Source: Rhodococcus globerulus NBRC 14531 (lineage in GTDB: Bacteria; Actinomycetota; Actinomycetes; Mycobacteriales; Mycobacteriaceae). Taken from it: DNA of 64,000 nucleotides. The position numbers and the translations under genes were made by a program. Under the pieces are notes generated by a model, which did not search any database, was not told where the DNA came from, and worked only from the letters and a program-made list of their open reading frames with translations. Positions 40,253 to 48,566 of the stretch are shown piece by piece. The stretch is from assembly GCF_001894805.1 (NCBI RefSeq), contig NZ_BCWX01000002.1:1-64000 (forward strand), in the 5' to 3' direction. Numbering within the stretch: the first letter of the stretch is position 1; every line of letters begins with the position of its first letter.

Positions 40253-40474
40253 GTGCCCAGGGACACCGAGAGCATCGAGCGCGAGATCGAGAAGGCGCGT
40301 AACCAGCTCGCGAGCACACTCGACGAACTGACGGTACGGACCAACCCGAAGCGGCTGGTCGAGAACACCAAGAAGACGGTGCTCGCGAAGCTCAACGAGC
40401 CGAACGTGAAGTACGCGTTGATCGCCGTGGGATCCGTTGTCGGACTCCTGGTCATTCGCAAGATCATTCGCTGA
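40253..40474 (+). CDS. DUF3618 small membrane protein
   Basis: A 73-aa protein with an amphipathic, charged N-terminal helix (DTESIEREIEKARNQLASTL, then DELTVRTNPKRLV) and one C-terminal membrane helix (ALIAVGSVVGLLVIRKII). The DUF3618 family has no known function. GTG at 40253 follows TTGGAGGAC. By position it equals Rv2520c. Confidence 0.88.
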   Translation: MPRDTESIEREIEKARNQLASTLDELTVRTNPKRLVENTKKTVLAKLNEPNVKYALIAVGSVVGLLVIRKIIR

Positions 40475-40496
40475 TCACCGAACGGCGTCGGACATG

Positions 40497-40533
40497 AAGA
40501 AGGCCCCCATCTCGATGAGATGGGGGCCTTCTT
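40497..40533. terminator. Intrinsic terminator (DUF3618 gene and tRNA-Lys)
   Basis: AAGAAGGCCCCCATCTC (40497-40513) pairs with GAGATGGGGGCCTTCTT (40517-40533), a 17-bp stem with a 3-base loop. It acts on both the plus-strand gene and the minus-strand tRNA. Confidence 0.9.
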
Positions 40534-40640
40534 GCAAGTGCGCCCACAGGGACTCGAACCCCGGACCCAGTGATTAAGAGTCACTTGCTCTACCAACTGA
40601 GCTATAGGCGCTCGCTCTTGCGAGACAGAACATTAGCCGA
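40532..40640. repeat. 109-bp direct repeat, copy A (carries tRNA-Lys)
   Basis: Identical over its whole length to 42215-42323. It contains tRNA-Lys, its 5' leader CTCGCTCTTGCGAGACAG and further bases to AGCCGA. Sequence diverges abruptly at both ends. Confidence 0.95.
40539..40611 (-). tRNA. tRNA-Lys (CUU), copy A
   Basis: Minus strand: acceptor GCGCCTA with TGGGCGC (one G-U pair) and discriminator A. D arm GCTCAGTTGGTAGAGC; anticodon stem AGTGA/TCACT around CTCTTAA (anticodon CTT); T arm CCGGGGTTCGAGTCCCTG. 73 nt without CCA. Identical to the copy at 42222. Confidence 0.96.
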
Positions 40641-40704
40641 CGGGCTCCTCAGTTTGCAAAACGCGTCATAGTAATCGTGACGGCAGTTACATCGCACGTG
40701 TCTT

Positions 40705-42126
40705 TCAGGCCTGCGGCGGACGGGAATTCGTCCACCCGATCCGACCCTCCAGCTGATGTGCGAGCGACAAAATTGTCAGCTCGCCGTTCGGTCGCGACAC
40801 CAGTTGGACGCTGAGGGGGAGCCCGTCGGTCGAAAATCCCGCCGGAACGGCCGCCGCCGGATTGCCGCACACATTCCAGATCGAGCAGTACGCCGCGATC
40901 GGCAAAGCCTTGCGGACGGCGGACAGCAGTCCTGTGCCCTCGAGTTGACCGATCCGCCGTGGCAAGGCGGGTGTGGTCGGCATCAGCACTATGTCATACG
41001 TGTCGAAAACCTGGTTGACGGTGTGCGCGATCCGTTGGCCACGCCGGTACGCCGCCCGGCCGACGCGCCGGGGCGACGCGATTCTGCCGATCGAAGACAG
41101 TGCGCGAGTTCGCTTTTCGAGAAGATCGGGCCGATCGACCCGCAAAGCTTCGTCGCGTACGCCGCCGAGTACCTGGGGGAGGAACGACGCCGTTGCATCG
41201 GGGTATCGGGGATCATGTTCGTCGACGTGGTGCCCCAACGCGCTCAACATTTCTGCGACCGCACGAACCCCGGCAACCACTTCGGGCGCCGGCGTGACGC
41301 CGCGCACGGGGCAGCGGGTGGACACGGCAATACGGAGGGGGTGCAGCGGGGACACCGCACCTTCGGTGAAGCGGGCCCCGAGTGGTTCGGCTCTGTAGTC
41401 GTCCACCGGTGTGGTGCCGATAATGGCGTCGTAGACGAGTGCGCTGTCCTCGACCGAGCGGGTAAGCGGGCCGAGCGTTCCGAGGCTGCGCCACAGGTTG
41501 CCGTTCGGTGCGGTGCTTACTCGGCCGCGTTGCGCTTTCAGTCCGAACAATCCGCAGAATGCCGACGGAAGCCGGATGGAACCGCCGCCGTCGCCGCCGA
41601 TTCCTGCGGCAACCATGCCCGACGCGACAGCTGCTGCCGTGCCGCCACTCGATCCTCCCGTGGATACTGTTGTGTTCCAGGGATTTCGGGTGTAGCCGTG
41701 CGCGGCGGTCTCGGTGAACGGCCAGATGCCGAACTCCGGCATCGTGGTTTTTCCGATGATGACTGCTCCGGCGTCGCGTAAGCGTCGTACCACCTCGGAG
41801 TCCGAATTCGCGATCCGAGTGACTGCAGCACCGCCGTAGGTGGTGGGTGTTCCGGCTACGTCGTTCTCGTCCTTGATCGCGATGGGCACGCCGTGCAGGA
41901 GACCGACAGCGTCGCCGGATGCCTGGCGCTCGTCGAGTCGGGTGGCTTCGGCGATTGCTTCGTCGGCGAGGACGCGGGTGAAGGCGTTGAGTGTGGGATT
42001 GAGGCGTTCGATACGTCTGAGTGCATGTTCGGTCAACTCACGAGCCGACAGTTGGCCGCTGCGGATCAGTTCGGCTTGACCGACGACACCGGCAAATGCG
42101 ACTTCCGCATCGGGCAGATCAGTCAT
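40705..42126 (-). CDS. Amidase signature family enzyme
   Basis: Hydrolyses a carboxamide; the natural substrate is unknown. The 473-aa protein has the Ser-cisSer-Lys triad: Lys in GVPIAIKDENDVAG (about 78), the Ser pair in VSTGGSSGGTAAAVASG (about 155-170), and GDGGGSIRLPSAFCGLFGLK. The ATG at 42126 has GGAGCGA upstream; an in-frame ATG at 42138 is less well placed. The gene lies exactly between two identical tRNA-Lys repeats, so homologous recombination could delete it. Confidence 0.92.
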   Translation of the reverse strand: MTDLPDAEVAFAGVVGQAELIRSGQLSARELTEHALRRIERLNPTLNAFTRVLADEAIAEATRLDERQASGDAVGLLHGVPIAIKDENDVAGTPTTYGGAAVTRIANSDSEVVRRLRDAGAVIIGKTTMPEFGIWPFTETAAHGYTRNPWNTTVSTGGSSGGTAAAVASGMVAAGIGGDGGGSIRLPSAFCGLFGLKAQRGRVSTAPNGNLWRSLGTLGPLTRSVEDSALVYDAIIGTTPVDDYRAEPLGARFTEGAVSPLHPLRIAVSTRCPVRGVTPAPEVVAGVRAVAEMLSALGHHVDEHDPRYPDATASFLPQVLGGVRDEALRVDRPDLLEKRTRALSSIGRIASPRRVGRAAYRRGQRIAHTVNQVFDTYDIVLMPTTPALPRRIGQLEGTGLLSAVRKALPIAAYCSIWNVCGNPAAAVPAGFSTDGLPLSVQLVSRPNGELTILSLAHQLEGRIGWTNSRPPQA

Positions 42127-42180
42127 GGCTCGCTCCATTTTGTCGGGTTCGCTGGAGTGTATTCGCCGCCCGGACACAAA

Positions 42181-42216
42181 AAAGATCCCCACCGTGTTTC
42201 CACGATGGGGATCTTT
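42181..42216 (-). terminator. Intrinsic terminator of tRNA-Lys copy B
   Basis: AAAGATCCCCACCGTG (42181-42196) pairs with CACGATGGGGATCTTT (42201-42216) with one mismatch and a 4-base loop. TTTTTTGTG follows on the minus strand. The hairpin sequence is unrelated to that of copy A. Confidence 0.88.
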
Positions 42217-42323
42217 GCAAGTGCGCCCACAGGGACTCGAACCCCGGACCCAGTGATTAAGAGTCACTTGCTCTACCAACTGAGCTATAGGCGCTCGCTC
42301 TTGCGAGACAGAACATTAGCCGA
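42215..42323. repeat. 109-bp direct repeat, copy B (carries tRNA-Lys)
   Basis: Perfect copy of 40532-40640 in the same orientation, offset by 1683 bp. Upstream and downstream flanks differ. Confidence 0.95.
42222..42294 (-). tRNA. tRNA-Lys (CUU), copy B
   Basis: Base-for-base identical to the tRNA-Lys at 40539-40611, including anticodon CTT and leader. It has its own terminator. Confidence 0.96.
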
Positions 42324-42387
42324 ACCGTTCCGTCGGGAGCAAATCGCCTGGTGGGCCGTCGTTGGACGGGTGGTTTCTGTGACATTG

Positions 42388-42399
42388 ACCGAAATCGGT
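42388..42399. promoter_or_regulatory. Palindrome upstream of the L,D-transpeptidase gene
   Basis: ACCGAAATCGGT has 5-bp arms around AA. ATCGGTA recurs at 42409-42415. The site is 142 bp before the gene start. It may be an operator, but the arms are short. Confidence 0.3.
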
Positions 42400-42540
42400 A
42401 ACATTCCAATCGGTACGAAACGATTGATATTCGAACGTTACTCTTCGACGGGGTTTTCATGACCGTGAGTAACGACTGTGCCTGGCATCATTGACCTGGC
42501 GCAATTGCTGGTCGTTAACATGTGAAGCGGAGTCGAACAA

Positions 42541-43776
42541 ATGAGTCGTCAGTGGTGGGGCATGTCCGTGCGTGGAGGGACAGGCCGAATCTCGAGGGGC
42601 GCCGCCATGGCCGCCGTGTCGTTGGGAGCGTTGGTTCTGGTGACCGCGTGCACGTCCAGTGGGGCTGCCGTGGACAACGAGGGCGCCGCGCCGATCGACT
42701 CCAACCCGTTGACCGAGCTCATCAAGCCGAAAGTCACCTCCACCGTCGCTGACGGCGCAATCGGTTTCTCCCCGGGCGATCCGGTCCGCATCGACGTCGC
42801 CGACGGCAGCCTGTCCGACGTTCGGATGGTCAACGCCGACGGTAAGACCGTTGCCGGCACCCTCGCGGCCGACGGAGCGTCGTGGGTGACCGCTGAACCC
42901 CTCGGCTACAACCGCAAGTACAAGATCGAGGCCCAGGCCTACGGATTGGGCGGAGCCAGCACCACGGTGACGTCGTTCACGACCAGCGCGCCCGGCAACC
43001 TCACCAAGCCGTACGTTATGCCCGGCGAGGGTTCCGTGGTCGGTATCGGCCAGCCGATCGCCGTGCAGTTCGACGAGAACATTCCGGATCGCAAGGCTGC
43101 CGAAGAGTCGATCACCGTCACGACGACGCCGGCTGTCGAAGGTGCTTTCTACTGGGTCAACAACCGCGAGGTCAGGTGGCGTCCGGAGGCGTACTGGGCG
43201 CCGGGCACCAAGGTTGACGTCAAGGTCAACGTCTACGGCCGCGATCTGGGCAAAGGCGTCTTCGGCCAGGAGGACGCCACGACGTCCTTCGACATCGGTG
43301 ATTCCGTGATTGCCGTTGCCGACGACAACACGAAACAGGTCACTTTCCAGGTTAACGGCGAGACTGTCATGACCATGCCCACGTCGATGGGTAAGGACAG
43401 CACCCCCACCGACAACGGTGTCTACATCATCGGTGACAGGTTCGCGAACTTGGTCATGGACTCCTCGACGTACGGAGTGCCTGTCACTTCCGCTGACGGA
43501 TACAAGACTCCGGTCGACTGGGCGACGCGAATGTCCTACAGCGGCATCTTCTTCCACTCAGCGCCGTGGTCAGTCGGGCAGCAGGGTTACTCCAACACCA
43601 GTCACGGCTGCCTCAACCTGAGCCCCGCCAATGCCAAGTGGGTGTACGACAACACCAAACGCGGCGACATCGTCATCGTGAAGAACACCGTCGGTGGCAC
43701 GCTTTCGGGCACCGACGGCCTGGGGGACTGGAACATCCCGTGGAACGTGTGGAAGGCCGGTAACGCGGACGTCTGA
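42541..43776 (+). CDS. L,D-transpeptidase lipoprotein (LdtB-like)
   Basis: Makes 3-3 cross-links in peptidoglycan outside the membrane. The 411-aa protein has a signal peptide with lipobox (LVLVTAC, Cys about 37) and two Ig-like domains (about 60-260). The YkuD catalytic domain (about 265-390) holds the active-site pattern [19 protein letters not shown], with catalytic Cys in [10 protein letters not shown]-terminal segment rich in Trp and Asn follows. By architecture and synteny it is the counterpart of M. tuberculosis Rv2518c (LdtB). ATG at 42541 follows AGCGGAG. Ldt enzymes are the carbapenem-sensitive cross-linkers. Confidence 0.94.
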   Translation: MSRQWWGMSVRGGTGRISRGAAMAAVSLGALVLVTACTSSGAAVDNEGAAPIDSNPLTELIKPKVTSTVADGAIGFSPGDPVRIDVADGSLSDVRMVNADGKTVAGTLAADGASWVTAEPLGYNRKYKIEAQAYGLGGASTTVTSFTTSAPGNLTKPYVMPGEGSVVGIGQPIAVQFDENIPDRKAAEESITVTTTPAVEGAFYWVNNREVRWRPEAYWAPGTKVDVKVNVYGRDLGKGVFGQEDATTSFDIGDSVIAVADDNTKQVTFQVNGETVMTMPTSMGKDSTPTDNGVYIIGDRFANLVMDSSTYGVPVTSADGYKTPVDWATRMSYSGIFFHSAPWSVGQQGYSNTSHGCLNLSPANAKWVYDNTKRGDIVIVKNTVGGTLSGTDGLGDWNIPWNVWKAGNADV

Positions 43777-43803
43777 GTGCGTCCCTGAAGTACTGAACGT
43801 CAG

Positions 43804-43836
43804 AATGCCCCCAGCCGATCGGTTGGGGGCATTTTC
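43804..43836 (+). terminator. Intrinsic terminator of the L,D-transpeptidase gene
   Basis: AATGCCCCCA (43804-43813) pairs with TGGGGGCATT (43824-43833); the loop CCGATCGG is itself palindromic. TTTTC follows. Confidence 0.9.
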
Positions 43837-43869
43837 GTTCGCAGTGGTGTTTGCGGACCCAACCAAAAG

Positions 43870-43905
43870 AACCCCCGGAAATATCTTTCGACATTTCCGG
43901 GGGTT
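43870..43905 (-). terminator. Intrinsic terminator of tRNA-His
   Basis: AACCCCCGGAAAT (43870-43882) and ATTTCCGGGGGTT (43893-43905) form a 13-bp stem 8 bp past the tRNA 3' end. CTTTTGG follows on the minus strand. Confidence 0.85.
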
Positions 43906-43912
43906 CCCTTTG

Positions 43913-43986
43913 GGTGAGCGACGGGACTCGAACCCGCGACAGCCAGGATCACAACCTGGTGCTCTACCAACTGAACTACGCCCACC
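43913..43986 (-). tRNA. tRNA-His (GUG)
   Basis: Minus strand: acceptor GTGGGCG/CGCTCAC, with the extra G-1 facing C73 that marks His tRNAs. Anticodon stem CCAGG/CCTGG with loop TTGTGAT (anticodon GTG); T arm GCGGGTTCGAGTCCCGT. Confidence 0.95.
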
Positions 43987-44069
43987 ATTGCCTCGGCGAC
44001 CGGTTTGACCCGGTTGCTTTGACGTAGAAGATACTAGCCTGAAAGTTGGCCAGGATGCCAATCGGCAGG

Positions 44070-44669
44070 TCAGGCAGGCCCGAGGCCCTCTACGACGGCT
44101 GCGATCTCCGCGCTGGACGGTCCGGGAGCGGGGACAAATGCGGTACTGCGGTAGTACTTGAGTTCGCGGATGGATTCCTTGATGTCGGCCAGGGCGCGGT
44201 GCGCGAGGCCTTTTTCGGGCTGGCCGAAGTAGATTCGCGGGTACCAGCGACGCGAGAGCTCCTTGATGGAGCTGACGTCGATCATCCGGTAGTGCAGGTA
44301 GGTGTCCAGCGCGCTCATGTCCCGCGAGATGAATCCGCGGTCGGTGGCAATGGAATTGCCCGCCAGGGGAGCGGTGCCGGCGACGGGCACGTGCTCACGG
44401 ATGTAGGCGAGCACCTCCTTTTCCGCCTCGGCAAGCGTGACCGTCGACTTGCGAACTTCTTCGGTCAGACCCGATTTGGCGTGCATCTTCTTCACGACGT
44501 CCGGCATTGCGGCCAGCGCGTCGTCGTCGGCGTGGATGACGATGTCCACGCCTTCGCCCAAGATGTTCAATTCGCTGTCGGTTACCAGAGCCGCAATCTC
44601 GATGAGTTTGTCCGACTCCAGCCGCAGCCCGGTCATTTCACAATCGATCCATACCAATTTGTCCTGCAC
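44070..44669 (-). CDS. orn: Oligoribonuclease
   Basis: 3'-5' exoribonuclease that finishes degradation of 2-5 nt RNAs and pGpG. The 199-aa DEDDh protein shows [11 protein letters not shown] (DE), [15 protein letters not shown] (D) and [14 protein letters not shown] (H...D). The start VQDKLVW (GTG 44669) is chosen by family; a GTG at 44678 adds MFL. No Shine-Dalgarno is visible and TACTAC lies just upstream, so the message may be leaderless. By position it equals Rv2511. Divergent from the HerA-like gene. Confidence 0.95.
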   Translation of the reverse strand: MQDKLVWIDCEMTGLRLESDKLIEIAALVTDSELNILGEGVDIVIHADDDALAAMPDVVKKMHAKSGLTEEVRKSTVTLAEAEKEVLAYIREHVPVAGTAPLAGNSIATDRGFISRDMSALDTYLHYRMIDVSSIKELSRRWYPRIYFGQPEKGLAHRALADIKESIRELKYYRSTAFVPAPGPSSAEIAAVVEGLGPA

Positions 44670-44768
44670 CAGGAACACAGTAGTAGGCGCGGCCGGAAGG
44701 ATAAGGTCTGCGGTGACATCTCGACGCGCGTAGATCTTCTTTTGTAGTGCAAATGAGGAGGGCCTTGT

Positions 44769-46514
44769 ATGACCGTGGATCCCAAGGACGGCGCTGTTTC
44801 ACTGACGCCGGCCGAGAAGGCGAAAGTGGCCAAGGCCGCTGCTGCCGAAGCTGCTCGAGTTGCTGCCGAGGCCGCACAGGCCGCCGAGGACGCTGAGCGT
44901 GAGGCTCTCGCTGCAGAGAGTGCTGCTGCGCAAGGCGCAGCCACGCCGCCGGTTCCGTCAGGTGTTGCAGCCGAGATCGCCGCGGGCTATTCGTCGGAGG
45001 GTCGGGCGCTGGAGCTGGGGTCGATTGTTGTCGACGGAGTTGCAGATCCGGCAGCCCGGGTGCGTATTCCCTTGGCCACCGTCAACCGTCACGGCTTGAT
45101 TGCCGGTGCAACCGGTACGGGCAAGACCAAGACGTTGCAGGGCATCGCGGAACAGCTCTCCGCCGCGGGTGTGCCCGTCGTGATGGCGGATGTGAAGGGT
45201 GATCTCTCGGGATTGTCCAAAGCGGGGGAGAGCAACGACAAGATCACAGCTCGGGCAATCGAGACGGGTGACGACTCCTGGACTCCGTCCGGTATGCCCG
45301 TCGAATTTCTGTCGCTGGGAACCGGCGGGATCGGGATTCCGGTCCGCGCCACCATCACGAGTTTCGGGCCGATCCTGCTCAGTAAGGTGCTGGGGCTCAA
45401 CGAGACTCAGGAGTCCACGCTCGGATTGATTTTCCACTGGGCGGATACTCAGGGCCTTGCGTTGTTGGATCTCAAGGACTTGCGTTCGGTCATCGCGCAC
45501 CTCACCAGTGCCGAAGGCAAGGCAGATCTGAAGGGAATCGGCGGCGTGTCGACGGCCACGGCTGGGGTCATCCTGCGCGCGCTGGTCAATCTCGAGGCCG
45601 ACGGTGGTGACACCTTCTTCGGTGAACCGGAACTCGAAACCGAGGACCTGCTGCGGGTTGTCGGTGGCGCCGGCGTCATCACACTCTTCGAACTCGGCGC
45701 GCAGGCCGCGCGTCCGGCGATGTTCTCCACGTTCCTGATGTGGGTGCTGGCCGACCTGTTCCAGACCCTGCCGGAAGAAGGGGACTTGGAGAAACCCAAG
45801 TTGGTCTTCATCTTCGACGAGGCCCATCTGTTGTTCGCCGACGCGTCGAAGGCTTTCCTTCAGCAAGTCGAGCAGACCGTGAAGTTGATTCGCTCCAAGG
45901 GTGTCGGTGTGTTCTTCTGCACGCAGTTGCCCACCGACATCCCCAATTCTGTTTTGTCGCAACTGGGTGCCAGGGTGCAGCATGCTCTGCGTGCGTTCAC
46001 TCCGGACGATCAGAAGGCGCTCAACAAGACGGTCCGCACGTACCCGAAGACGGAGCATTACGACCTCGAGAAGGCACTCACGTCGTTGGGAACCGGCGAG
46101 GCCATCGTGACCGTCCTCTCGGAGAAGGGTGCGCCGACACCGGTGGCCTGGACCAAGATTCGTCCGCCTCGCTCCCTGATGGACACGATCGGCAACGACG
46201 CCATCACAGCCGCGGCGGCGTCGAGTCCGCTCCACCAGAAGTACGGTCAGACGATCGATCGCGAATCGGCGTACGAGAGGCTGACGGCCAAGGTGGCCGG
46301 GGCGCCAACGGCAGACCCGTCGCTGGATCTGCCGCCGTTACCGGATCTGTCGCAGTTTCCGCCGCCGCCACCGGTCGAGCCGGAGGGTCCCAACATCGCC
46401 GAGCAGATTCTCGGCAATTCTGCGGTCAAGAGCTTCCTCAAATCGGCGGCATCTGCTGCCGGTCGGGAAATCTCGCGCAGTATCTTCGGAACCGGTAGCC
46501 GCCGTAGGCGCTGA
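44769..46514 (+). CDS. HerA/DUF853-like hexameric ATPase
   Basis: The 581-aa protein begins with an Ala/Glu-rich coiled coil (about 10-70) and a HAS-barrel-like patch. The RecA-like ATPase core follows: Walker [18 protein letters not shown] (about 115-130), [13 protein letters not shown], Walker [16 protein letters not shown] (about 340-354) and [15 protein letters not shown] Pro-rich segment ([14 protein letters not shown]) precedes a C-terminal basic helix. Family DUF853 (Rv2510c by position), usually described as a HerA-type helicase or translocase; its function in Actinobacteria is unproven. Confidence 0.85.
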   Translation: MTVDPKDGAVSLTPAEKAKVAKAAAAEAARVAAEAAQAAEDAEREALAAESAAAQGAATPPVPSGVAAEIAAGYSSEGRALELGSIVVDGVADPAARVRIPLATVNRHGLIAGATGTGKTKTLQGIAEQLSAAGVPVVMADVKGDLSGLSKAGESNDKITARAIETGDDSWTPSGMPVEFLSLGTGGIGIPVRATITSFGPILLSKVLGLNETQESTLGLIFHWADTQGLALLDLKDLRSVIAHLTSAEGKADLKGIGGVSTATAGVILRALVNLEADGGDTFFGEPELETEDLLRVVGGAGVITLFELGAQAARPAMFSTFLMWVLADLFQTLPEEGDLEKPKLVFIFDEAHLLFADASKAFLQQVEQTVKLIRSKGVGVFFCTQLPTDIPNSVLSQLGARVQHALRAFTPDDQKALNKTVRTYPKTEHYDLEKALTSLGTGEAIVTVLSEKGAPTPVAWTKIRPPRSLMDTIGNDAITAAAASSPLHQKYGQTIDRESAYERLTAKVAGAPTADPSLDLPPLPDLSQFPPPPPVEPEGPNIAEQILGNSAVKSFLKSAASAAGREISRSIFGTGSRRRR

Positions 46515-46521
46515 CGATTCG

Positions 46522-46555
46522 ACGCCCGCGAGTGTCAGATGCCGACCTCGCGGGC
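46522..46555. terminator. Hairpin spanning convergent gene ends
   Basis: CGCCCGCGAG (46522-46531) pairs with CTCGCGGGCG (46546-46555), loop 14 bases. The right arm lies inside the last codons of the lysA-like gene, so this is a second terminator-like hairpin embedded in a coding end. Confidence 0.6.
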
Positions 46556-47878
46556 GAGTAGGTCGTTGATCGATTCGCGTCGGATCAATGGTCGTGCGAC
46601 GCCACCGAGCACGGCAATCACCGGCGGACGGCACACACTGTTGTAGGTGGATGCCATGCTGTGGTGATAGGCGCCGGTACACGGCACTCCCAACAGATCG
46701 CCCTCGTGAAGGTCTGCGGGAAGTTGTATGCCGACGGAAATTTCGTCCCCCGATTCGCAATGCCGCCCCACGACGGTCACTTCCTCGAGCGGCGCATTCG
46801 AATGTCGGTTGACCAATTCGACGTCGTAGCGACTGTTGTACAACGACACTCGCGGATTGTCGCTCATGCCGCCGTCGACGGAGACAAATGTCCTGCCGCC
46901 GCTGATGGTCTTGATGTTCGCCACGCGGTACAGCGTGACACCGGCCCGAGCGGCGATGGCCCGGCCGGGTTCGAGGACGATTTCGGGGCGAGGAAAGCGA
47001 TTTCGGGTGCAGGCGTCATCGAGTGATTCGTCGATGACAATTGCCAGTCGAGTCAGGTCGAGTTGCGCGTCACCGGGGACGTACGGGATTCCGTGCCCGC
47101 CCCCGAGATCGAGTTCGGTGAGGATGATCCCGTGAGAACGACGTATGTCGTCCATTTGCGCGATCATCGTATTGATCCCGGAGCGGAAATGTTCGGGATC
47201 GGTGATCTGCGAACCGAGATGGCAATGGAGGCCGATAAGTTGGAGGTGAGGCGCTGCGCTGACGGCGGCAACCGCACGATCCAATTCTTCGGAGAATGCC
47301 GGCAGGCCGAACTTCTGGTCGACGATGCCGGTGGCCACTGCCTTGTGTCCGTGAATGTCGATACCGGGCGTGACTCGGATCAGTACTTTCTGCGGCCGGG
47401 TGCAGACCGAGGCCAGTCGTAGTGCTTCGCTGTGGGAGTCGAGAACTATCCGCCCGACACCCGCGTTGACGGCTACTCTCAGCTCTGCGACAGATTTGGC
47501 GTTGCCGTGCAGGATGATTCGTGCCGGGTCCACACCGGCTGTCAGTGCGATGGTGAGTTCGCCGGCCGAGCAGACGTCTACCCCGAGCCCCTCGTCGGAG
47601 ACCCATTTTGCCATCGCTCGAATCATGAGAGCCTTGCCCGCGTACACGATTTCCGCGTCGGGGAAGATCTCGCGATACATCCGGCAGCGGTGGCGCACGT
47701 CGGCCTCGTCGACGACATAGGTGGGGGTTCCGTACTGGTCGGCGATCTCTTCGAGGGAGACGTCGCCGATGCAGATGCGTCCGCTCTGATCGTGGCGAGT
47801 GCTGATGGGCCACAAAGCCGGATCCAAGCGCGGTGTCATCGCGCTGCGTAGGGACGGGAAGATGTCGAGAAGCGTCAC
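46535..47878 (-). CDS. Diaminopimelate-decarboxylase-like PLP enzyme (fold III)
   Basis: Group IV decarboxylase, 447 aa. Motifs: PLP Lys in IVYAGKALMIRAM, IILHGNAKS, GLHCHLGSQI, DLGGGHGIPY, EPGRAIAARAG, the DAP-binding GRHCESGDEIS and the C-terminal GAYHHSMASTYN. These make a meso-DAP decarboxylase assignment plausible. However, the gene is not in the usual argS-lysA-thrA context, so it may be a second lysA-like enzyme with another substrate. GTG at 47878 follows CAGGAGATCGAC; an ATG at 47839 is an alternative. TTGACGG repeats lie upstream. Confidence 0.85.
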   Translation of the reverse strand: MTLLDIFPSLRSAMTPRLDPALWPISTRHDQSGRICIGDVSLEEIADQYGTPTYVVDEADVRHRCRMYREIFPDAEIVYAGKALMIRAMAKWVSDEGLGVDVCSAGELTIALTAGVDPARIILHGNAKSVAELRVAVNAGVGRIVLDSHSEALRLASVCTRPQKVLIRVTPGIDIHGHKAVATGIVDQKFGLPAFSEELDRAVAAVSAAPHLQLIGLHCHLGSQITDPEHFRSGINTMIAQMDDIRRSHGIILTELDLGGGHGIPYVPGDAQLDLTRLAIVIDESLDDACTRNRFPRPEIVLEPGRAIAARAGVTLYRVANIKTISGGRTFVSVDGGMSDNPRVSLYNSRYDVELVNRHSNAPLEEVTVVGRHCESGDEISVGIQLPADLHEGDLLGVPCTGAYHHSMASTYNSVCRPPVIAVLGGVARPLIRRESINDLLAREVGI

Positions 47879-47956
47879 GTCGATCTCCTGAGGGTGACCC
47901 GCTCGGTGCGGGGCTACCAACAGATCTACTCCGGAAAAGTGCCGGTGGACCTTGTC

Positions 47957-47995
47957 TTGACGGGTATTTGACGGGGATACGACTGAGTTTGACGG
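47957..47995. promoter_or_regulatory. Three phased TTGACGG direct repeats
   Basis: TTGACGGG at 47957 and 47968 and TTGACGG at 47989: starts spaced 11 and 21 bp, about one and two helical turns. The set lies between the TIMP-like gene and the lysA-like start, 79-117 bp upstream of the latter. This is the pattern expected for a regulator that binds one DNA face. Confidence 0.45.
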
Positions 47996-48002
47996 CGTCC
48001 TT

Positions 48003-48545
48003 TTATGTCGTTCGTCGTCGCTTCCAGCCGAACCAACCGAGCGCCGCCAGCAGCGCAACCGCCGCGACACCGCCAACGACCGCTGTTTTGTCGATATAGA
48101 CGCCGATAGACGGAGTACCGCCGGCTTCCGGAACATAACCTGCGCCGTAGACGGATTCAACTGTTGCCTGGACGTCGAAATCGGTTCCGGTATAGGGGGC
48201 GCAGCTGTATCCCTCGTATTCGGCGTCGACGTCGTAGGGCGCCGACAGGAACATCAGTCGTTCGGTACCGAGTACGTAGCTTGTGCCGCAACCATTCCCG
48301 TTTGCGAGTGTTCCCACCGACGTCACGGACGCGACATCACCCTTGTAGACGCGACTGACGTCGAACAGATAGGTGTCCTCGAACCCGTCCGAGGATTTCT
48401 CGGTGGGCGTGCCGAGGAAGATTGTGCTGGAGACACTCACTGCCTCTTGCGGCGACTCGAAGGAAACACACGAGCACGCGTTTGCCGTGGTGGGTAGCAG
48501 TAGGGGCAACCCTCCGGTCGTGAGAAGGATTGCCCCTACAGCCAA
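48003..48545 (-). CDS. Secreted TIMP-like CxC protein with C-terminal membrane anchor
   Basis: The 180-aa protein has a hydrophobic leader ending TTANA, then CSCVSFESPQEAVSVSSTIFLG. A mature N-terminus of Cys-x-Cys followed by such a strand is the hallmark of the TIMP/NTR fold. Four more Cys-bearing positions occur, including NGNGCGTS and GYSCAPY. A Gly/Pro linker, a membrane helix (VVGGVAAVALLAALGWFGW) and KRRRTT complete an LPxTG-free membrane anchor. The only usual start is TTG at 48545, which omits a basic n-region; IRTSR lies just upstream in frame with no ATG/GTG/TTG/CTG. Function is unknown; inhibition of a metalloprotease is only an analogy. Confidence 0.75.
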   Translation of the reverse strand: MAVGAILLTTGGLPLLLPTTANACSCVSFESPQEAVSVSSTIFLGTPTEKSSDGFEDTYLFDVSRVYKGDVASVTSVGTLANGNGCGTSYVLGTERLMFLSAPYDVDAEYEGYSCAPYTGTDFDVQATVESVYGAGYVPEAGGTPSIGVYIDKTAVVGGVAAVALLAALGWFGWKRRRTT

Positions 48546-48566
48546 CGAGCGAGAAGTTCGGATGAC

